18,816 nucleotides of DNA, from contig JAGBBE010000201.1 in NCBI GenBank assembly GCA_017938645.1, forward strand, positions 1-18,816, given 5' to 3'. This DNA comes from Clostridia bacterium (GTDB taxonomy: Bacteria > Bacillota_A > Clostridia > Christensenellales > Aristaeellaceae). The notes beneath the pieces were generated by a model, which was not told the DNA's origin, searched no databases, and saw only the letters and a program-made list of their open reading frames with translations. The first letter of the stretch is position 1. Each line of letters opens with the position of its first letter. The position numbers and the translations under genes are program-made. Shown one piece after another: positions 7,918 through 15,800 of this stretch.

Positions 7918-9123
7918 ATGGCTCTTTTTGACAACATGAACCTGACCACCTCTCAGGGCGTCGCGCCCGGCGTGGTCAGCTATTACGAGCGCACGCTGGT
8001 GGAAAACGTGCGTCCTGAAATGGTGCACGGCCGCGACGCGCAGAAGCGCCTGCTGCCCGAACACAACGGAAAGCACGTGCAGTTCCGCCGCATGATCCCC
8101 TATGCCGCCTGCACCGAACCCCTCAAGGAAGGCGTGACCCCCGCCGGTCAGGAGATCAAGCAGACGGCCTTCACCGCCATGGTCAAGCCCTATGGCCGTC
8201 ATGTGGAGCTGACCGATGAGATGAACTTCTACCAGCTGGACAACATGCATCAGGAGGTGGCCAAGCTGCTTTCCGATCAGGCTGTGCTCAGCCTCGACAC
8301 CATCTGCCGCGACGCCCTGTGCGCCGGCATGAACGTGCAGTACGCAAACGGCAAGACCTCCCGCAGCGCGCTGACCGCCGCCGACAAGCTGACTCCCGAG
8401 GAGATCAAGCAGGCCGTGCGCACCCTGCGCCGCAACAACTGCCAGCCCTTCGCCGACGGCTTCTATCACGCCATCGTCCATCCCGACGCCATCTACGACC
8501 TGACCGCCGACGAGCAGTGGATCGATGTGGCCAAGTATCAGGACAAGGAGAAGATCGAGCGCTACGAGCTGGGCTGCATGTACAAGGTCAAGTTCTTCGA
8601 ATCTCCCAACGCCAAGGTTTTCAAGACCGAAAGCTATCTTTTCGGAACCACCGCTGCGCTCACCGTGTCCGCCGTGGACGCTGAGAAGCGCTGCATCACC
8701 GTATCCGAAACCCTGAACGCCGACGGCGCCCGCGAGCTCACCGGCAAGCTGGTGGAGGTCGGCGACGTGCCCATGTGCGTGGATCGCGTGGACTTCGAAA
8801 GCAAGAAGATCTACTTCCGCTGGATGCCCGAAGCCTCCGTCACCGGCGGCTGGGGCAGCTCCACCAAGATCACACCCACCGGCGGCGGCGCCAGCGGCGC
8901 GAACGTCTACGGCACCGTGATCTACGGCCAGAACGCCTACGGCGACATCGAGCTGGGCACGGGCGGCGAGAATGTGAAGATCATCATCAATCCTCCCGGC
9001 TCCTCCGGCGCGGCTGATCCTCTGGAGCAGCGCGGCACCATCGCCTGGAAGGTCAAGGGCTTCTGCTGCACCATCCTGCAGGATGCGTTCATTGTCCGCA
9101 TCGAGCACGGCGCAACGGCCTGA
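7918..9123 (+). CDS. Major capsid protein, N4-gp56 family
   Basis: A 401-residue HK97-fold coat protein. The N-terminus (TTSQGVAPGVVSYYERTLVE), the FRRMIPYAA and EGVTPAGQEI motifs, MVKPYGRHVELTDE, and the C-terminal VYGTVIYGQNAYGDIEL, DPLEQRGTIAWKVKGF and IVRIEHG are the pattern of N4-gp56-type major capsid proteins. These are common in podoviruses and in gut Firmicutes prophages. Length and termini look complete. A strong AAGGAGG (7903-7909) lies 8 nt before the ATG at 7918. The gene is bracketed by hairpin clusters, with an intrinsic terminator immediately downstream, which suggests its transcript is kept more abundant than the tail genes. Confidence 0.92.
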   Translation: MALFDNMNLTTSQGVAPGVVSYYERTLVENVRPEMVHGRDAQKRLLPEHNGKHVQFRRMIPYAACTEPLKEGVTPAGQEIKQTAFTAMVKPYGRHVELTDEMNFYQLDNMHQEVAKLLSDQAVLSLDTICRDALCAGMNVQYANGKTSRSALTAADKLTPEEIKQAVRTLRRNNCQPFADGFYHAIVHPDAIYDLTADEQWIDVAKYQDKEKIERYELGCMYKVKFFESPNAKVFKTESYLFGTTAALTVSAVDAEKRCITVSETLNADGARELTGKLVEVGDVPMCVDRVDFESKKIYFRWMPEASVTGGWGSSTKITPTGGGASGANVYGTVIYGQNAYGDIELGTGGENVKIIINPPGSSGAADPLEQRGTIAWKVKGFCCTILQDAFIVRIEHGATA

Positions 9124-9130
9124 CGGCCGC

Positions 9131-9163
9131 GGTGAAAAAACTCCCTTCGGGATTTTTTCCACC
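9131..9163 (+). terminator. Intrinsic terminator after the major capsid gene
   Basis: TCCCTTCGGGA (9142-9152) folds into a short, stable hairpin followed by six T residues (9153-9158). Six A residues upstream and the outer pair GGTG (9131-9134) with CACC (9160-9163) extend it and make it potentially bidirectional. It probably terminates part of the transcription after the capsid gene; readthrough is needed for the tail genes. Confidence 0.8.
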
Positions 9164-9178
9164 GATTACTGTCGGAAT

Positions 9179-9264
9179 GTTTTCACGCAAGCGCGAAAAC
9201 TCCCCGCCCGACCGGCAAAGCCGGTCGATACGAATTCAATCGGAGGGGCTCCGGCCCCTCCGAT
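9179..9264 (+). repeat. Three further inverted repeats in the capsid-downstream gap
   Basis: GTTTTC (9179-9184) with GAAAAC (9195-9200); CGACCGGC (9209-9216) with GCCGGTCG (9220-9227); and ATCGGAGGGGC (9239-9249) with GCCCCTCCGAT (9254-9264). The last two are perfect stems of 8 and 11 bp. With the preceding terminator, four hairpins lie in tandem in a 171-bp non-coding gap. No T-runs follow these three. Confidence 0.65.
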
Positions 9265-9294
9265 ACCACCCAAATGAATGAAGGAGTGTTTTTC

Positions 9295-9504
9295 ATGGCA
9301 GCTCAGAAGAAAACCAGCATCGCTCTCGAACCCGTGGTACGCGTATTCATTCCTCTGGCCGAGGACGCAGGCGGCGAGGGCAAGGTCGACCAGACCGAAA
9401 ACGTCATCATCAACGGCAAAGTCACCCAGATCCGCCGCGGCGAGTATGTGGATGTGAAGGTGCCCGTATTCATGCAGCTCAAGCAGCGCTATCCCGGCCT
9501 GTAA
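9295..9504 (+). CDS. Small capsid-associated protein (unknown role)
   Basis: A 69-residue protein following the capsid gene. It is beta-rich, with VRVFIPLAED, TENVIINGKVTQIRRGEYVD and KVPVFMQLKQ, and ends in a short helix. Small proteins of this sort often follow the capsid gene in Clostridia prophages and might be decoration or head-completion factors, but I do not recognise a named family. The ATG at 9295 has AAGGAGT (9281-9287) 7 nt upstream; an in-frame ATG at 9274 lacks such a site. The ribosome site of the next gene overlaps its stop codon, so the two are coupled. Confidence 0.65.
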   Translation: MAAQKKTSIALEPVVRVFIPLAEDAGGEGKVDQTENVIINGKVTQIRRGEYVDVKVPVFMQLKQRYPGL

Positions 9505-9518
9505 GGAGGAGATGCGCC

Positions 9519-9887
9519 GTGACGCTTGAGGAAATGAAGCAGCAGGTCATGTTCCAGACCGGCAACGACGCGGACGATCTCGGCGACTTTCTGCCGCATG
9601 TGGTGGATTATCTCAACGACGGCTATGACCGGCTGATGTTTGCCCACTGCGGCATACACGTCACCATCGACGGCGCTGTGATGCCGCTTGTGCACGACAA
9701 AAGCATGCCGGAGCTTCCGCAGTGGGCGCATGCGGCCATTGCGGACTGGGCCACATGGCGGATCTACCGAAACGGCGCAGCCGCACGTCAGGCGCGCGGT
9801 TTGGCGTTCCGCGCCTCCTTTGAGGAAACGGAACGCAGGCTCCGCAACGAATCCGCCGCAAGGATGTTCAAAAACCTTCCGATGTAA
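9519..9887 (+). CDS. Head-tail connector/adaptor protein (putative)
   Basis: A 122-residue, mostly helical protein with MTLEEMKQQVMFQTGND, then LPHVVDYLNDGYDRLMFAH and a C-terminal helix bundle (AIADWATWRIYRNGAAARQA, FEETERRLRNE). The opening helix, acidic loop and then a long YLNDGYDRL-type helix are the usual layout of phage adaptors (P22 gp4- or HK97 gp6-like) that bind under the portal ring. It starts with GTG at 9519, supported by AAGGAGG (9503-9509) at 9-nt spacing; the nearby ATG at 9512 is out of frame and stops at once. Its position between capsid and neck genes agrees with this role, though sequence similarity to characterised adaptors has not been tested. Confidence 0.6.
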   Translation: MTLEEMKQQVMFQTGNDADDLGDFLPHVVDYLNDGYDRLMFAHCGIHVTIDGAVMPLVHDKSMPELPQWAHAAIADWATWRIYRNGAAARQARGLAFRASFEETERRLRNESAARMFKNLPM

Positions 9888-9905
9888 AGCGCGAAAGGAG
9901 ACGTC

Positions 9906-11336
9906 ATGCAAACCATCCATATTCCCGCTTTCCGCGGACTCGACCAATACGGCGACGGCGTGGGGCTCGACCCGCGCTTCGCCACCGAATGCACCAACGC
10001 CCTGACGGTTCAGGGCGTTCTCAAACCCATGGCGCAGTGTGAAAAGCTGCGCGGATCCCTGCCTGCGCCGGTGGAGACGCTGGCGAGGCTTCACCGCCGC
10101 TGGCATGCATCCGCCCACGACGTGCTCATCGCCGCCGCCGGCGGACAGCTGTACTGGATGCTGCCCGGCGGCAAGAGCTGGACGCAGCTGGCCATGCCCT
10201 ACGGCTGGACGCAGGAGCGCTATCAGAGCAGCGTGTGGAGCTGCGTGGCGTATGAAATCAACCCCGACGACTCCGACGCGCCGGTGGATGTGCTGCTGAT
10301 GTCCAACGCGCTGGACGGCATGATCTGCGTGCGCGGCGACACCATGGCCGTAAGCCCCGTGGCCACGCCCAGGCGCTTTGGCGTCATCGCGCGCCATGCC
10401 GAGCGCATCTGGGGCGGCGCGATTCCCGACGATCCCGATATGCTGGTCTACTCCGCGCCCTATGACCCCTTCGACTGGTCAGAGAACGCCGAACATCCCG
10501 AGGACGGCGCGGGCGATATCCTGCAGCCCTCCTGGGACGGCGACAGCTTTACCGCGCTCACTGCGCTCGGCAGCCAGCTCATCGCCATCAAGCGCACGCG
10601 CGTGTGGCGAATTCTGGGCTCCAATCCGGGCGAGTATGTCTTTTCCGAGCAGTTCGGCGGAGGCACGCCCTGCGCCGATACCGTGGCTGTGGACGGAACA
10701 CGCATCCTCATGCTTGGCCGCGACGGCGTGTGCCAGTACGACGGCGAATCCACCGCGCCCTATCTGCAAAGCTATGCCCGTCATCTCTTTGCGCGCATGA
10801 ACCGTAACGCGCTCAGCAAGGCCTGCGCCTGCATGTTCCGCGGCCGCTACTACTGCGCGCTGCCTGTGGACGGAAGCGAGGTCAATAACCTCGTCCTGCG
10901 CTATGACACGCAGGAAAACACATGGCTTGTGCGCGAGGGCATCACCGTGGAAAGCTTCCTGCCCACCGAAGGCGCGCTGTACTTTACATCGTCCGAGACG
11001 CCCGGCCATGTCTGGCTGTGGCATGAGGACGAGCCGGATCTTCCATCGGATGGCATGCGCTGGGTAAGCCCGTGGCTGGATCTGGGCGCGCAGTCTGTGA
11101 AAAAGGGCGACATGGTCGTCTACCTCACGGTGGAGAGCGGCGAACCCGTCTACCTCACCGTGGGACTCGAAACCGAAAAACGGCTCAAAAAGAAAACCGT
11201 CTGTTTTTCCGGTACGCGGCGCGTGCGCTTTCCGGGCTTTGCAAGGCGCGCAAGGCTGATTCTGGAAAGTGAAAAGGGAACGCCCTTTTCGATCACCGGC
11301 GGCTTTGAACTGGTCATGGAAACCGACGAGGACTAG
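9906..11336 (+). CDS. Neck/tail nozzle-like beta-rich protein (putative)
   Basis: A 476-residue, beta-strand-rich protein that starts with PAFRGLDQYGDGVGLDPRFA. Repeated blade-like units follow, such as GGQLYWMLPGGKSW, RIWGGAIPDDPDMLVYSAP, GSQLIAIKRTRVWRILG, GTRILMLGRDGVCQYDGES and FRGRYYCALPVDGSEVNNLV, then ENTWLVREGITVESFLPTEG. The repeated Gly-aromatic and Trp-containing blades suggest a beta-propeller, as in podoviral nozzle or plug proteins (T7 gp12, P22 gp10 type). Its place right after the adaptor and before the receptor-binding genes fits the lower neck of a short tail. RBS AAAGGAG (9894-9900) precedes the ATG at 9906. No tail tube or tape-measure gene accompanies it. The role is inferred; a peripheral tail protein is an alternative. 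Confidence 0.55.
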   Translation: MQTIHIPAFRGLDQYGDGVGLDPRFATECTNALTVQGVLKPMAQCEKLRGSLPAPVETLARLHRRWHASAHDVLIAAAGGQLYWMLPGGKSWTQLAMPYGWTQERYQSSVWSCVAYEINPDDSDAPVDVLLMSNALDGMICVRGDTMAVSPVATPRRFGVIARHAERIWGGAIPDDPDMLVYSAPYDPFDWSENAEHPEDGAGDILQPSWDGDSFTALTALGSQLIAIKRTRVWRILGSNPGEYVFSEQFGGGTPCADTVAVDGTRILMLGRDGVCQYDGESTAPYLQSYARHLFARMNRNALSKACACMFRGRYYCALPVDGSEVNNLVLRYDTQENTWLVREGITVESFLPTEGALYFTSSETPGHVWLWHEDEPDLPSDGMRWVSPWLDLGAQSVKKGDMVVYLTVESGEPVYLTVGLETEKRLKKKTVCFSGTRRVRFPGFARRARLILESEKGTPFSITGGFELVMETDED

Positions 11337-11344
11337 GAGGGCCT

Positions 11345-11527
11345 ATGAAACGACAGCACCAGACCGTATACCAGCACGAACCGCTCCTGACGCCCAGCGC
11401 ATGGCAGGGCGAAGAACGCCGGTTTGCCATCCGTCTGGCACAGATGATGGAGCAGCTTTTTCTGGAGCAGCGCAAGCTGGTCCAGCGTGTGAAAACACTG
11501 GAGGAGGAAAAGAATGCACAAGTTTAA
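11345..11527 (+). CDS. Small coiled-coil protein, unknown function
   Basis: A 60-residue protein. The first 20 residues are polar and Gln/His-rich (MKRQHQTVYQHEPLLTPSAW). The rest is one amphipathic helix with Met/Leu/Val heptads (IRLAQMMEQLFLEQRKLVQR, then VKTLEEEKNAQV), suggesting oligomerisation. AGGAGGG (11335-11341) overlaps the stop of the previous gene, and this gene overlaps the next start by 14 nt, so all three are translationally coupled. No family is recognised. It might be a short fibre-attachment or chaperone-like peptide for the large protein that follows. Confidence 0.6.
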   Translation: MKRQHQTVYQHEPLLTPSAWQGEERRFAIRLAQMMEQLFLEQRKLVQRVKTLEEEKNAQV

Positions 11528-13571
11528 TGGATATGATATCGAACTCACCCGGGGCGACAGCCTCGTCTTCCGCGTCAGCCTCACCGGCCGCGATCTGCCG
11601 GAGGGCTCGGTGGCGCTGTTTACGGTGAAGGCGCATCCGCGCGACGAGCGCGCGCTCATCCAGAAGCGCATGGATGCCAGCGGCGAAATGCTCTCCATTT
11701 CGCTCAGCCCCAAGGACACAGACCTCACGCCGCGCACCTATTTCTGGGACGTGCGCGTGCTGATTCCGGTGCAGACCGGCGGCTATGAGCTGGAAACACC
11801 CATGGAATACGCCTCGTTCACCATTCTGGAGGCGGTTGGCCATGACTTCGGCGTCAAGGACGATCCCGGCATGGATGCCGACCTGCCGGTTTTGAGCGTC
11901 CTCATCGACCGCGCCCAGACGCTCCTTGACAAGCTCGAAAAGCACGGCGTGCCGCCTGAGGAAATCGAAGCCGCCGTGGAGGAGTACATGGCCGAAAACC
12001 CCGTGAAGGCCACCGTGACCGAAACCGAAGACGGCGCGAAGGTGGAGGTGACCGATCCCGCCGGAACCACCGAAGCGCACCTCAGGAGCATCACCCACAG
12101 CTGGGAGGGCACGACGCTGGTCATGGAATCCGCCAGCGGCGAAACCCGCACCGACCTCAGAGGCCCCAGAGGCGAGGCAGGCGAAAACACGGTGGAATTC
12201 ACCTTTGCCAACCTCTATAACCCGGAGGAGGCCTCCGTTGGCTACGCCATCAGCCGCAGCGACGGCTATACCTACGCCAGCGCCAACTACACCGTAACCG
12301 GCTACATTCCCGTGACCCCGGGCGAAAAGCTGGGCATCCTGCGCGGCGCGGCCCGCGATAACTTCACCTTCGGCGCATCCGCCTTCTACGACGAAAACCG
12401 CAAGAAGGTCGCTTCCTACACCTGCCCGCTCAATCAGGTGCTCTTCACCGTGCCCGAAGGCGCGGCCTACTTCCGCACCACCCTCATGAATTCGTGGACG
12501 GAGGTGTCCATCGAGTCGCTCACGCCGGTGGGCTTTGCCACCCGCTACCTCGCCTTCGGCCAGACGGATTCCGCCGCCGTGCCGGAAATCGAGGCCCAGC
12601 GCAGCCTCTTCCTGCCCGATACCATCTACTGCTGCCCCGACAGGCCCTTTGAAATCTACTACAACGCCGTGCTCGGCCGCACGCGCTACGGCTGCGAGGT
12701 ACGCTGCTCGCGCGAGCCCAGCAAGACCTACTGCACCCTCTCCGTGGGCGACCGCAAGTGGCGCGTCAATCCCGTGTCCAGCGCCTTCATCACAAGCATG
12801 GACCTCTACGCCGAAAACGGTCAGAAGGTGCGCTCCGCGCCTTTGTGCATCCGCGTGGTCAGCCCGACTGCGCAGGCCAAAACCCTCTGCTGCATCGGCG
12901 ACGGCCTCACGGCCGGCAGAGCGTGGCTGGCGGAACTGAAGAAGCTCAACCCCAATTTCACCTTCGTCGGCTCCCTTGAAGGCTCCGCCGCCGACTCCGA
13001 CGGCGCGCAGCATGTGATCCGCCACGAGGGCCGCGACGGCGCAAGCGCGCAGACGTACATGACGCAGGCCGATGACAATCCCTTCTGGGACAATGCGAAG
13101 GGCGTGTTCTCCTTTGCGCATTATGTGGAAAACACCCTTGGCGGTCAGGCTCCGGACTGCGTGATCCTCTTTCTGGGTCAGAACGACGTAAAGCGCGACG
13201 TCGCCGCCTCTGTGCGCTATGAAAAGCAGATGGTGGACGACATCCTTGCGGCCTGTCCCGACATGCGCATTCTGATCCTGACCCCGCAGTTCCGCGATCC
13301 GCATCTGGACGCGCACACCTATCCCGGCACATGGCAGATGCAGCAGATGCTGTTTGATACCTTCCAGCACTATGCCAATCTGCAGATCGTGCCTCTGGGC
13401 ATCCTGCACGACAGCGAGTTCAACTACATGCTTTCGGACGAGTACGAGCCCGTGCATCCGCGCTCGATGCTTACCCAGCATGCCGTGCGTGACGGCATGC
13501 GCCCGCAGGACGCAGGTTATTACCAGTTTGCCGACGCGATTTACGCATCGCTCTCGGCGCTGACGTGGTAA
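11514..13571 (+). CDS. Receptor-binding/baseplate-type protein with BppU-like N-terminus and a degenerate SGNH-hydrolase domain
   Basis: A 685-residue modular tail protein. Residues 1-115 (YDIELTRGDSLVFRVSLTGR, LTPRTYFWDVRVLI) resemble BppU-type attachment domains. A helical linker near 125-165 (GVPPEEIEAAVEEYMAENPV) is a common fibre motif. A collagen-like GPRGEAGE precedes a beta-rich middle region. Residues 455-685 match the SGNH/GDSL esterase fold: CIGDGLTAG at block I, FLGQNDV (Asn557) at block III and DGMRPQDAGYYQFAD at block V. The expected nucleophile Ser is Gly464 and the expected catalytic His is Arg663, so the hydrolase is probably inactive and may only bind carbohydrate. RBS GGAGGAAAAG precedes the ATG. 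The next gene follows after 13 nt. Confidence 0.75.
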   Translation: MHKFNGYDIELTRGDSLVFRVSLTGRDLPEGSVALFTVKAHPRDERALIQKRMDASGEMLSISLSPKDTDLTPRTYFWDVRVLIPVQTGGYELETPMEYASFTILEAVGHDFGVKDDPGMDADLPVLSVLIDRAQTLLDKLEKHGVPPEEIEAAVEEYMAENPVKATVTETEDGAKVEVTDPAGTTEAHLRSITHSWEGTTLVMESASGETRTDLRGPRGEAGENTVEFTFANLYNPEEASVGYAISRSDGYTYASANYTVTGYIPVTPGEKLGILRGAARDNFTFGASAFYDENRKKVASYTCPLNQVLFTVPEGAAYFRTTLMNSWTEVSIESLTPVGFATRYLAFGQTDSAAVPEIEAQRSLFLPDTIYCCPDRPFEIYYNAVLGRTRYGCEVRCSREPSKTYCTLSVGDRKWRVNPVSSAFITSMDLYAENGQKVRSAPLCIRVVSPTAQAKTLCCIGDGLTAGRAWLAELKKLNPNFTFVGSLEGSAADSDGAQHVIRHEGRDGASAQTYMTQADDNPFWDNAKGVFSFAHYVENTLGGQAPDCVILFLGQNDVKRDVAASVRYEKQMVDDILAACPDMRILILTPQFRDPHLDAHTYPGTWQMQQMLFDTFQHYANLQIVPLGILHDSEFNYMLSDEYEPVHPRSMLTQHAVRDGMRPQDAGYYQFADAIYASLSALTW

Positions 13572-13584
13572 AGGAGGAAATCCC

Positions 13585-13926
13585 ATGAGCAGCGTACTTT
13601 CTTCCGGCGGCCTTCGCATGGCGCTGGACGACTACCGCGGCCTGTCCGCATATGAAATTGCTGTGAAGAACGGCTTTGAGGGCTCTGAAACCGAATGGCT
13701 TGCCTCCCTCAAAGGCCTGGACGGAAAGACCCACAGCGTCAACGGCGTGGAGCAGATCGACGGCAACATCCTCCTCACCGGCGACAAGATTCCCATCAGC
13801 CTTTCCGATGCGCGCACGCTTCCCGAAGTGGCAAAGGGCATGGACGAGATCCTCAGCGCGCTCATGATCACCAGCGAAAAGGTCGATCTGGGCGGCAGGT
13901 ATCTGGACAACGCCGTATTCAGGTGA
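13585..13926 (+). CDS. Short tail-fibre/baseplate component
   Basis: A 113-residue protein. The core GLSAYEIAVKNGFEGSETEW, followed by LASLKG, is the well-known linker module of Gram-positive phage tail fibres and baseplate proteins, where it often precedes collagen-like repeats. After it comes a beta-type segment (THSVNGVEQIDGNILLTGDK) and a C-terminal helix (LPEVAKGMDEILSALMI). No catalytic motif is seen. It probably forms a trimeric spike or fibre accessory with the receptor-binding protein encoded just upstream. RBS AAAGGAGG lies within the stop region of that gene, at 13571-13578, and the ATG at 13585 follows after 6 nt. Confidence 0.7.
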   Translation: MSSVLSSGGLRMALDDYRGLSAYEIAVKNGFEGSETEWLASLKGLDGKTHSVNGVEQIDGNILLTGDKIPISLSDARTLPEVAKGMDEILSALMITSEKVDLGGRYLDNAVFR

Positions 13927-13937
13927 GGTGAGAGCGC

Positions 13938-15068
13938 ATGGCAAGGGTACTCAATCACTACCGCGGCGAGGCGCAGGGCGGCGCGACATTCTACATGTAC
14001 GACCGCCCCTCCACCTCCAGCCCGGCCACGCGTGTGTACAACGGCGATCTGGTCACGCTTCCGCCGGACTACCTCTCCATGGAGGTCAACGGCATGTGGC
14101 CCACGATCAATCCCGGCGGATGGATGTTCTACTACAACGTCGGCTCGCTCGAGCCCGTCTACTATACCGAGCCCGACCGCTGCACGCCGCCCGATTCGGT
14201 CACGCTGGAAGACGGCGTGGTCAAAATCTCCGGCGGCGCAGGCGGCGATGAAAACGAATTTCTTGGCTGGGGCCTGAGCTACCGCGACCGCAGCGTGAAT
14301 GAATCCGTCTGGGGCGAGTGGTGCGAGGACCTGTTCACACGCGAAACTGAAATTCAGGTTTCGATGAATTCCGGCAAAGTACGCCAGTTCCGCGTCCGCA
14401 CCATGGGCAGCGCAGGCGAAAGCTACTACAGCGATTACGTGATCTGCGAAAAGCTCCTCAACGGCAACTCCGCCGCAGGCGTTCCCACGGTGGAATTGCC
14501 CGTGGCCGGAGGCGCGTCGAGGATGCACTCGCCCTGCGTGCGCATCAGCTGTCCGCCTGACCCCGACGGCGACCCCATGAGCCTCATGCGCCGTATCGAC
14601 AATGGCAGGCTTGAGCTTGCCGTGGCGCTGGAGGGAACCGGCGGCGTGGTGTATGACCAGCTTCCGTATCTGGAGGAAGGAGAACATGTGGTGGAATACC
14701 TCTCGAGAGACATCAACAATCTCGACAGCGGCGTCGACCGCGTATCATTCACTGTGCAGCCCGCCGTGTGGACGCGCGAAATCGCGCCGGGCACGGTGAT
14801 CAGCAACCGCGAAGTCAGCCACCGTGCGGATATCGCGGAGCTGCTCGAAGCCGTCAACGGCATCCGCGCCTTCTATGGCCTGGGCGAGGTCGAGCTTCCC
14901 GGTACCGTTGGACGCTTCGCTGACTGGCAGGGTCAGATGCAGCTGCTTCTCTCCGCCGCAGGCGACGTGTACGACCTGATGCACCGAACCCGTCCCGACT
15001 GGCCCGAGGTGCCCGCCTTCCCCACCGCTTCGGTGGTCAACGCCGTGCGGGAGGCCTGTGAAGCATGA
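13938..15068 (+). CDS. Virion structural protein with fibronectin-III-like domains (putative)
   Basis: A 376-residue protein. After an N-terminal beta region (YRGEAQGGATFYMYDRPSTS, MEVNGMWPTINPGGWMFYYN), residues 85-175 look like a fibronectin-III-type sandwich: TPPDSVTLEDGVVKISGGAG, FLGWGLSYRDRSVNES and RQFRVRTMGSAGESYYSDYV. A second such domain follows from about residue 180 to 275. The C-terminal 95 residues (ISNREVSHRADIAELLEAVN and onward) are helical, a segment often found at the end of Clostridia phage fibre proteins. It probably binds the cell surface or links fibre parts. The start ATG at 13938 has a weak GAGGTGAG site. The final codons overlap the endolysin start as ATGA, so the two are coupled. 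Confidence 0.6.
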   Translation: MARVLNHYRGEAQGGATFYMYDRPSTSSPATRVYNGDLVTLPPDYLSMEVNGMWPTINPGGWMFYYNVGSLEPVYYTEPDRCTPPDSVTLEDGVVKISGGAGGDENEFLGWGLSYRDRSVNESVWGEWCEDLFTRETEIQVSMNSGKVRQFRVRTMGSAGESYYSDYVICEKLLNGNSAAGVPTVELPVAGGASRMHSPCVRISCPPDPDGDPMSLMRRIDNGRLELAVALEGTGGVVYDQLPYLEEGEHVVEYLSRDINNLDSGVDRVSFTVQPAVWTREIAPGTVISNREVSHRADIAELLEAVNGIRAFYGLGEVELPGTVGRFADWQGQMQLLLSAAGDVYDLMHRTRPDWPEVPAFPTASVVNAVREACEA

Positions 15069-15787
15069 TGAAAAAAGCAGTCGAAAAAGCCCTCTCTCTG
15101 GTGGGAGAGGGCTATATCTACGGCGCAAAGGGCCAGATCTGCTCCCCCGCCTTCCGTCAGCAGCAGGCTGAGCAGTATCCCGATCAGGCCGACAACATCC
15201 TCGTGACCGGCGCAAAATGGGACGGTTCTCCCGTGTGGGACTGCGCCCAGCTCACCCGCGCCGCCGCAAAGGAGGCAGGCATATCGCTGGTATCCGGCGC
15301 AACGAGCCAGTGGAACAAAACCCCGTGGGCGCGCAGAGGAACCATCGATACCCTGCCTCAAAACGAGGCGGCCTTTGTCTTCCGTGAAAAGAACGGCGCG
15401 ATGCAGCACACCGGCCTTGCTTTGGGCGACGGCACCTGCGTGCACGCGCGCGGCACAGCCTACGGCGTGGTTCGCCAGAATCTCTCCGATTACCCGTGGA
15501 CGCACTGGGCGATTCCTGAATGCGCTTTTCAAAGCGCCCTGTACACAGCGAAGGTCACGGCCATGAGCGGCTCCACCGTCAATGCCCGAAAAAGCCCCGC
15601 AGGCAAGGTGCTCAGGCGCATTCCCATCGGCACGGAGGTGGAAATTCTCGGCGAAAACGACGGCTGGAGCCAGATCCGCCACGAAGGCGAAACCGCATGG
15701 ATGCTGTCCTCCTTCCTTGTGCGGGAGGATGGCATCCTCAAACGAATTGAAGCCATTGAAGCCCGGCTCCTGGCCGCCGGGCTGTGA
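15065..15787 (+). CDS. Endolysin: NlpC/P60 cysteine peptidase with SH3b wall-binding domain
   Basis: A 240-residue lysin. The N-terminal NlpC/P60 domain (about residues 1-155) has Cys60 in VWDCAQLTRAA, His115 in AMQHTGLALG and a third polar residue, His127, in TCVHARG, so the triad looks complete. A bacterial SH3 domain spans about 163-222 (VTAMSGSTVNARKSPAGKVL, TEVEILGENDGWSQIRHEGE, TAWMLSSFLV). A short C-terminal helix ends the protein. It should cut stem-peptide bonds of peptidoglycan. There is no signal peptide, so release should depend on the holin encoded next. The start overlaps the previous stop (ATGATGA at 15065-15071); either ATG could be used, giving 240 or 239 residues. Confidence 0.9.
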   Translation: MMKKAVEKALSLVGEGYIYGAKGQICSPAFRQQQAEQYPDQADNILVTGAKWDGSPVWDCAQLTRAAAKEAGISLVSGATSQWNKTPWARRGTIDTLPQNEAAFVFREKNGAMQHTGLALGDGTCVHARGTAYGVVRQNLSDYPWTHWAIPECAFQSALYTAKVTAMSGSTVNARKSPAGKVLRRIPIGTEVEILGENDGWSQIRHEGETAWMLSSFLVREDGILKRIEAIEARLLAAGL

Positions 15788-15800
15788 AAGGAGAAACGCT

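Noticed and set aside
12897..13502. Diversity-generating retroelement as the source of the two A-to-G changes in the SGNH motifs
   Set aside because: No reverse transcriptase, template repeat or variable repeat is visible in the window, and two substitutions are too few; simple point mutation explains them.
11343..13619. Very long antisense open frame opposite the receptor-binding protein gene
   Set aside because: The plus-strand gene has a ribosome site, recognisable domains and operon context. The antisense frame is a GC-rich codon-bias artefact with no domain and no promoter; similar shadows occur opposite the terminase, portal and capsid genes.
15582..15800. N-terminal extension of the holin frame into the endolysin gene
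   Set aside because: It overlaps the SH3b domain in another frame; the ATG at 15801 with AAAGGAG and a typical holin N-terminus is the start.
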